Shown one piece after another: positions 40,027 to 41,129 of a stretch of 41,129 nucleotides of DNA (position 1 is the stretch's first letter; each line of letters opens with the position of its first letter). Origin of the DNA: a virus. Location: positions 1 to 41,129 of the IMG/VR virus record IMGVR_UViG_3300030117_002062. The stretch is one strand, 5' to 3'. The notes beneath the pieces are model-generated. The model made no database searches. It was not told the origin of the DNA and was given only the letters and a program-made list of their open reading frames with translations. Position numbers and translations under genes: made by a program.

Positions 40027-41129
40027 ATGCCACAGATTCAAAGTGGGTCGTTAACAAACGACACAATTTATAGTCAGGTCATTAACAATTTCTCAGGTGA
40101 ACTATTTAAAGTTGGTGGTCAAAGAACACCTTTCTTGTCAGCAGTTGGAGGATTGAATGCAGGTAAAGTTATTCAATCATCTTACTGGCAAGTTCAAGTA
40201 GAAGACAACGTTGTTGTTTCTACTGAACCTGACAAGGCAAAAGAAGGTGCTTCACCAACAGAATACCTAGGACAAGATAGAGCTGCATATACATATGTAA
40301 CTCAGATTTTCCATAAAGGTGTTCAAATGACTTATTCAGCATTAGCAGGTACAAACAACCAAAACCCATTGACATTGAGTGCTAACATTGTAAATCAATC
40401 AGATGGTGATGGAACAACTACTGCTGGAGCTGCATTAGGTTTCTTTGATGGTTCCCCTGTTGTTGATGAGTTTGCTTTCCAAATGGAAAAAGCTATGGAA
40501 AAAGTAGCAAGAGAAGTAGAATGGTTTGCATTCAATGGTTCTTTCTCTGACGGTGCTAATGTCACCCCAGGTGCAGGAACTAGAGAAATGTATGGTATTG
40601 ACGTTTGGGTTTCCCTAAACAAAAATGCTAACAACGCTGCAGCCGTTAACCCTCTTGGTGGTAACTGTTACTACAACGATACAGATGGTGATGGAACAGG
40701 TTCTGCACAAGTTATCAGCTTTAAAACTATCGCTGAAACTTTGAAGAGAATGTATGATAATCATGCACCTATGACACAACCAGTATTGTGTGTTAGTCCA
40801 AAACAGTTACTTGACCTTAACAATGAACTTGTTAAAGGAACAGTTGATATTGCAGGAGCTATCCTACCTAGAGATAGAAATGTTGCTGGTATTGATATTG
40901 ACACAATCATAACCCCATTCGGTTCAATCGGAATGATGGTTCTTGACCCTAATATCATACCAACAGGTACTGCATTCATCTTAGACTTCGCTTACATTAA
41001 GCCAGTATTTACCAATATCCCAGGATTTGGAACTGTCTTCGTAAGAGATATCGACCAAGATGCAAACGCTAGAATTGGAAAAGCAATTTATATGGAGATG
41101 GGATTCGAGTTCGGACCTCCTTCATATCA
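40027..41129 (+). CDS. Major capsid protein, main part (continues at 1-142)
   Basis: ATG 40027 has AGGAG upstream. With 1-142 the gene encodes 375 aa. The plan, from MPQIQSGSLTNDTIYSQVIN through an extended N-arm and a central helix (AFQMEKAMEKVAREVEWFAF) to the C-terminal FVRDIDQDANARIGKAIYME, fits an HK97-fold shell protein as in SU10-like or marine podoviruses. Strong promoter and terminator fit very high expression. C-ending codons look commoner than in its neighbours, perhaps reflecting selection for translation. The 3' end is cut by the window and completed after the join. Confidence 0.9.
   Translation, partial: MPQIQSGSLTNDTIYSQVINNFSGELFKVGGQRTPFLSAVGGLNAGKVIQSSYWQVQVEDNVVVSTEPDKAKEGASPTEYLGQDRAAYTYVTQIFHKGVQMTYSALAGTNNQNPLTLSANIVNQSDGDGTTTAGAALGFFDGSPVVDEFAFQMEKAMEKVAREVEWFAFNGSFSDGANVTPGAGTREMYGIDVWVSLNKNANNAAAVNPLGGNCYYNDTDGDGTGSAQVISFKTIAETLKRMYDNHAPMTQPVLCVSPKQLLDLNNELVKGTVDIAGAILPRDRNVAGIDIDTIITPFGSIGMMVLDPNIIPTGTAFILDFAYIKPVFTNIPGFGTVFVRDIDQDANARIGKAIYMEMGFEFGPPSY
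41013..41129. repeat. Contig-end overlap, right copy (pairs with 1-117)
   Basis: Matches 1-117 without gaps except one synonymous base (41031 A, position 19 T; GGA and GGT both encode Gly). It shows that the sequence closes on itself inside the capsid gene. Confidence 0.9.

Noticed and set aside
1-41129. CRISPR array, insertion sequence, integrase or attachment site
   Set aside because: No spaced direct repeats of CRISPR type, no transposase or integrase motifs and no tRNA-like attachment sequence were seen.

Overview
The window is one essentially complete genome of a tailed bacteriophage, 41,012 bp once its ends are joined. Bases 1-117 repeat as 41013-41129 with a single silent difference (position 19 T, 41031 A). 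Joining the two copies closes an in-frame major capsid protein (MCP) gene of 375 codons. The contig is therefore circular or terminally redundant, probably assembled from a mixed environmental population. I recognise a portal, a large terminase subunit, a scaffold-like protein, an HK97-fold-like MCP and an inner giant protein, but no tape measure, tail tube or sheath. This points to a short-tailed (podovirus-like) particle. No integrase, repressor, polymerase, helicase or primase was found.

Host: the sequence is strongly AT-rich. The small lysine-rich proteins and the DUF5675-like and DUF5824-like families resemble those of marine phages. Several genes carry TANNNT boxes only 6-8 nt before the ATG, and a secreted protein has a TTTTSTTLP linker. 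Leaderless transcription and such linkers are common in actinobacteria, including low-GC marine groups related to Actinomarina. This host assignment is an inference and is not proven.

Layout. (1) Rightward late block, from 21537 through the contig join to 10871: four tiny coupled genes, terminase, portal, two small genes, a 2925-aa giant protein with an embedded YpsA-like (SLOG) domain, a 469-aa protein, a GH24 lysozyme, two further probable virion proteins, then a textbook TTGACA-N17-TATAAT promoter, scaffold and MCP. After the join come the tail/adsorption genes (208-5549), a membrane/lysis group (5568-7987) with a very acidic exported protein, a run of micro-genes and basic proteins, a DUF5675-like protein, and an r1t-type holin candidate at the end. 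(2) A bidirectional hairpin terminator at 10873-10914 separates this from (3) the leftward, probably early block (19548 back to 10928): zinc-ribbon and unknown small proteins, a MoxR-type AAA+ ATPase with a VWA partner, a small HTH-like protein, a calcineurin-like phosphoesterase and a probable single-strand annealing protein. (4) A separate leftward gene at 19950-20576 and a gene-free stretch of about 1 kb (20577-21536). That stretch is full of inverted repeats, including a potential G-quadruplex inside a 13-bp hairpin; it is the best candidate for an origin or control region.

How it may work: the leftward genes probably act early in DNA metabolism and host takeover while DNA replication is borrowed from the host. 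The rightward genes build and release the virion. Genes are packed with TAATG or ATGA start/stop overlaps, which support calling many very small genes.
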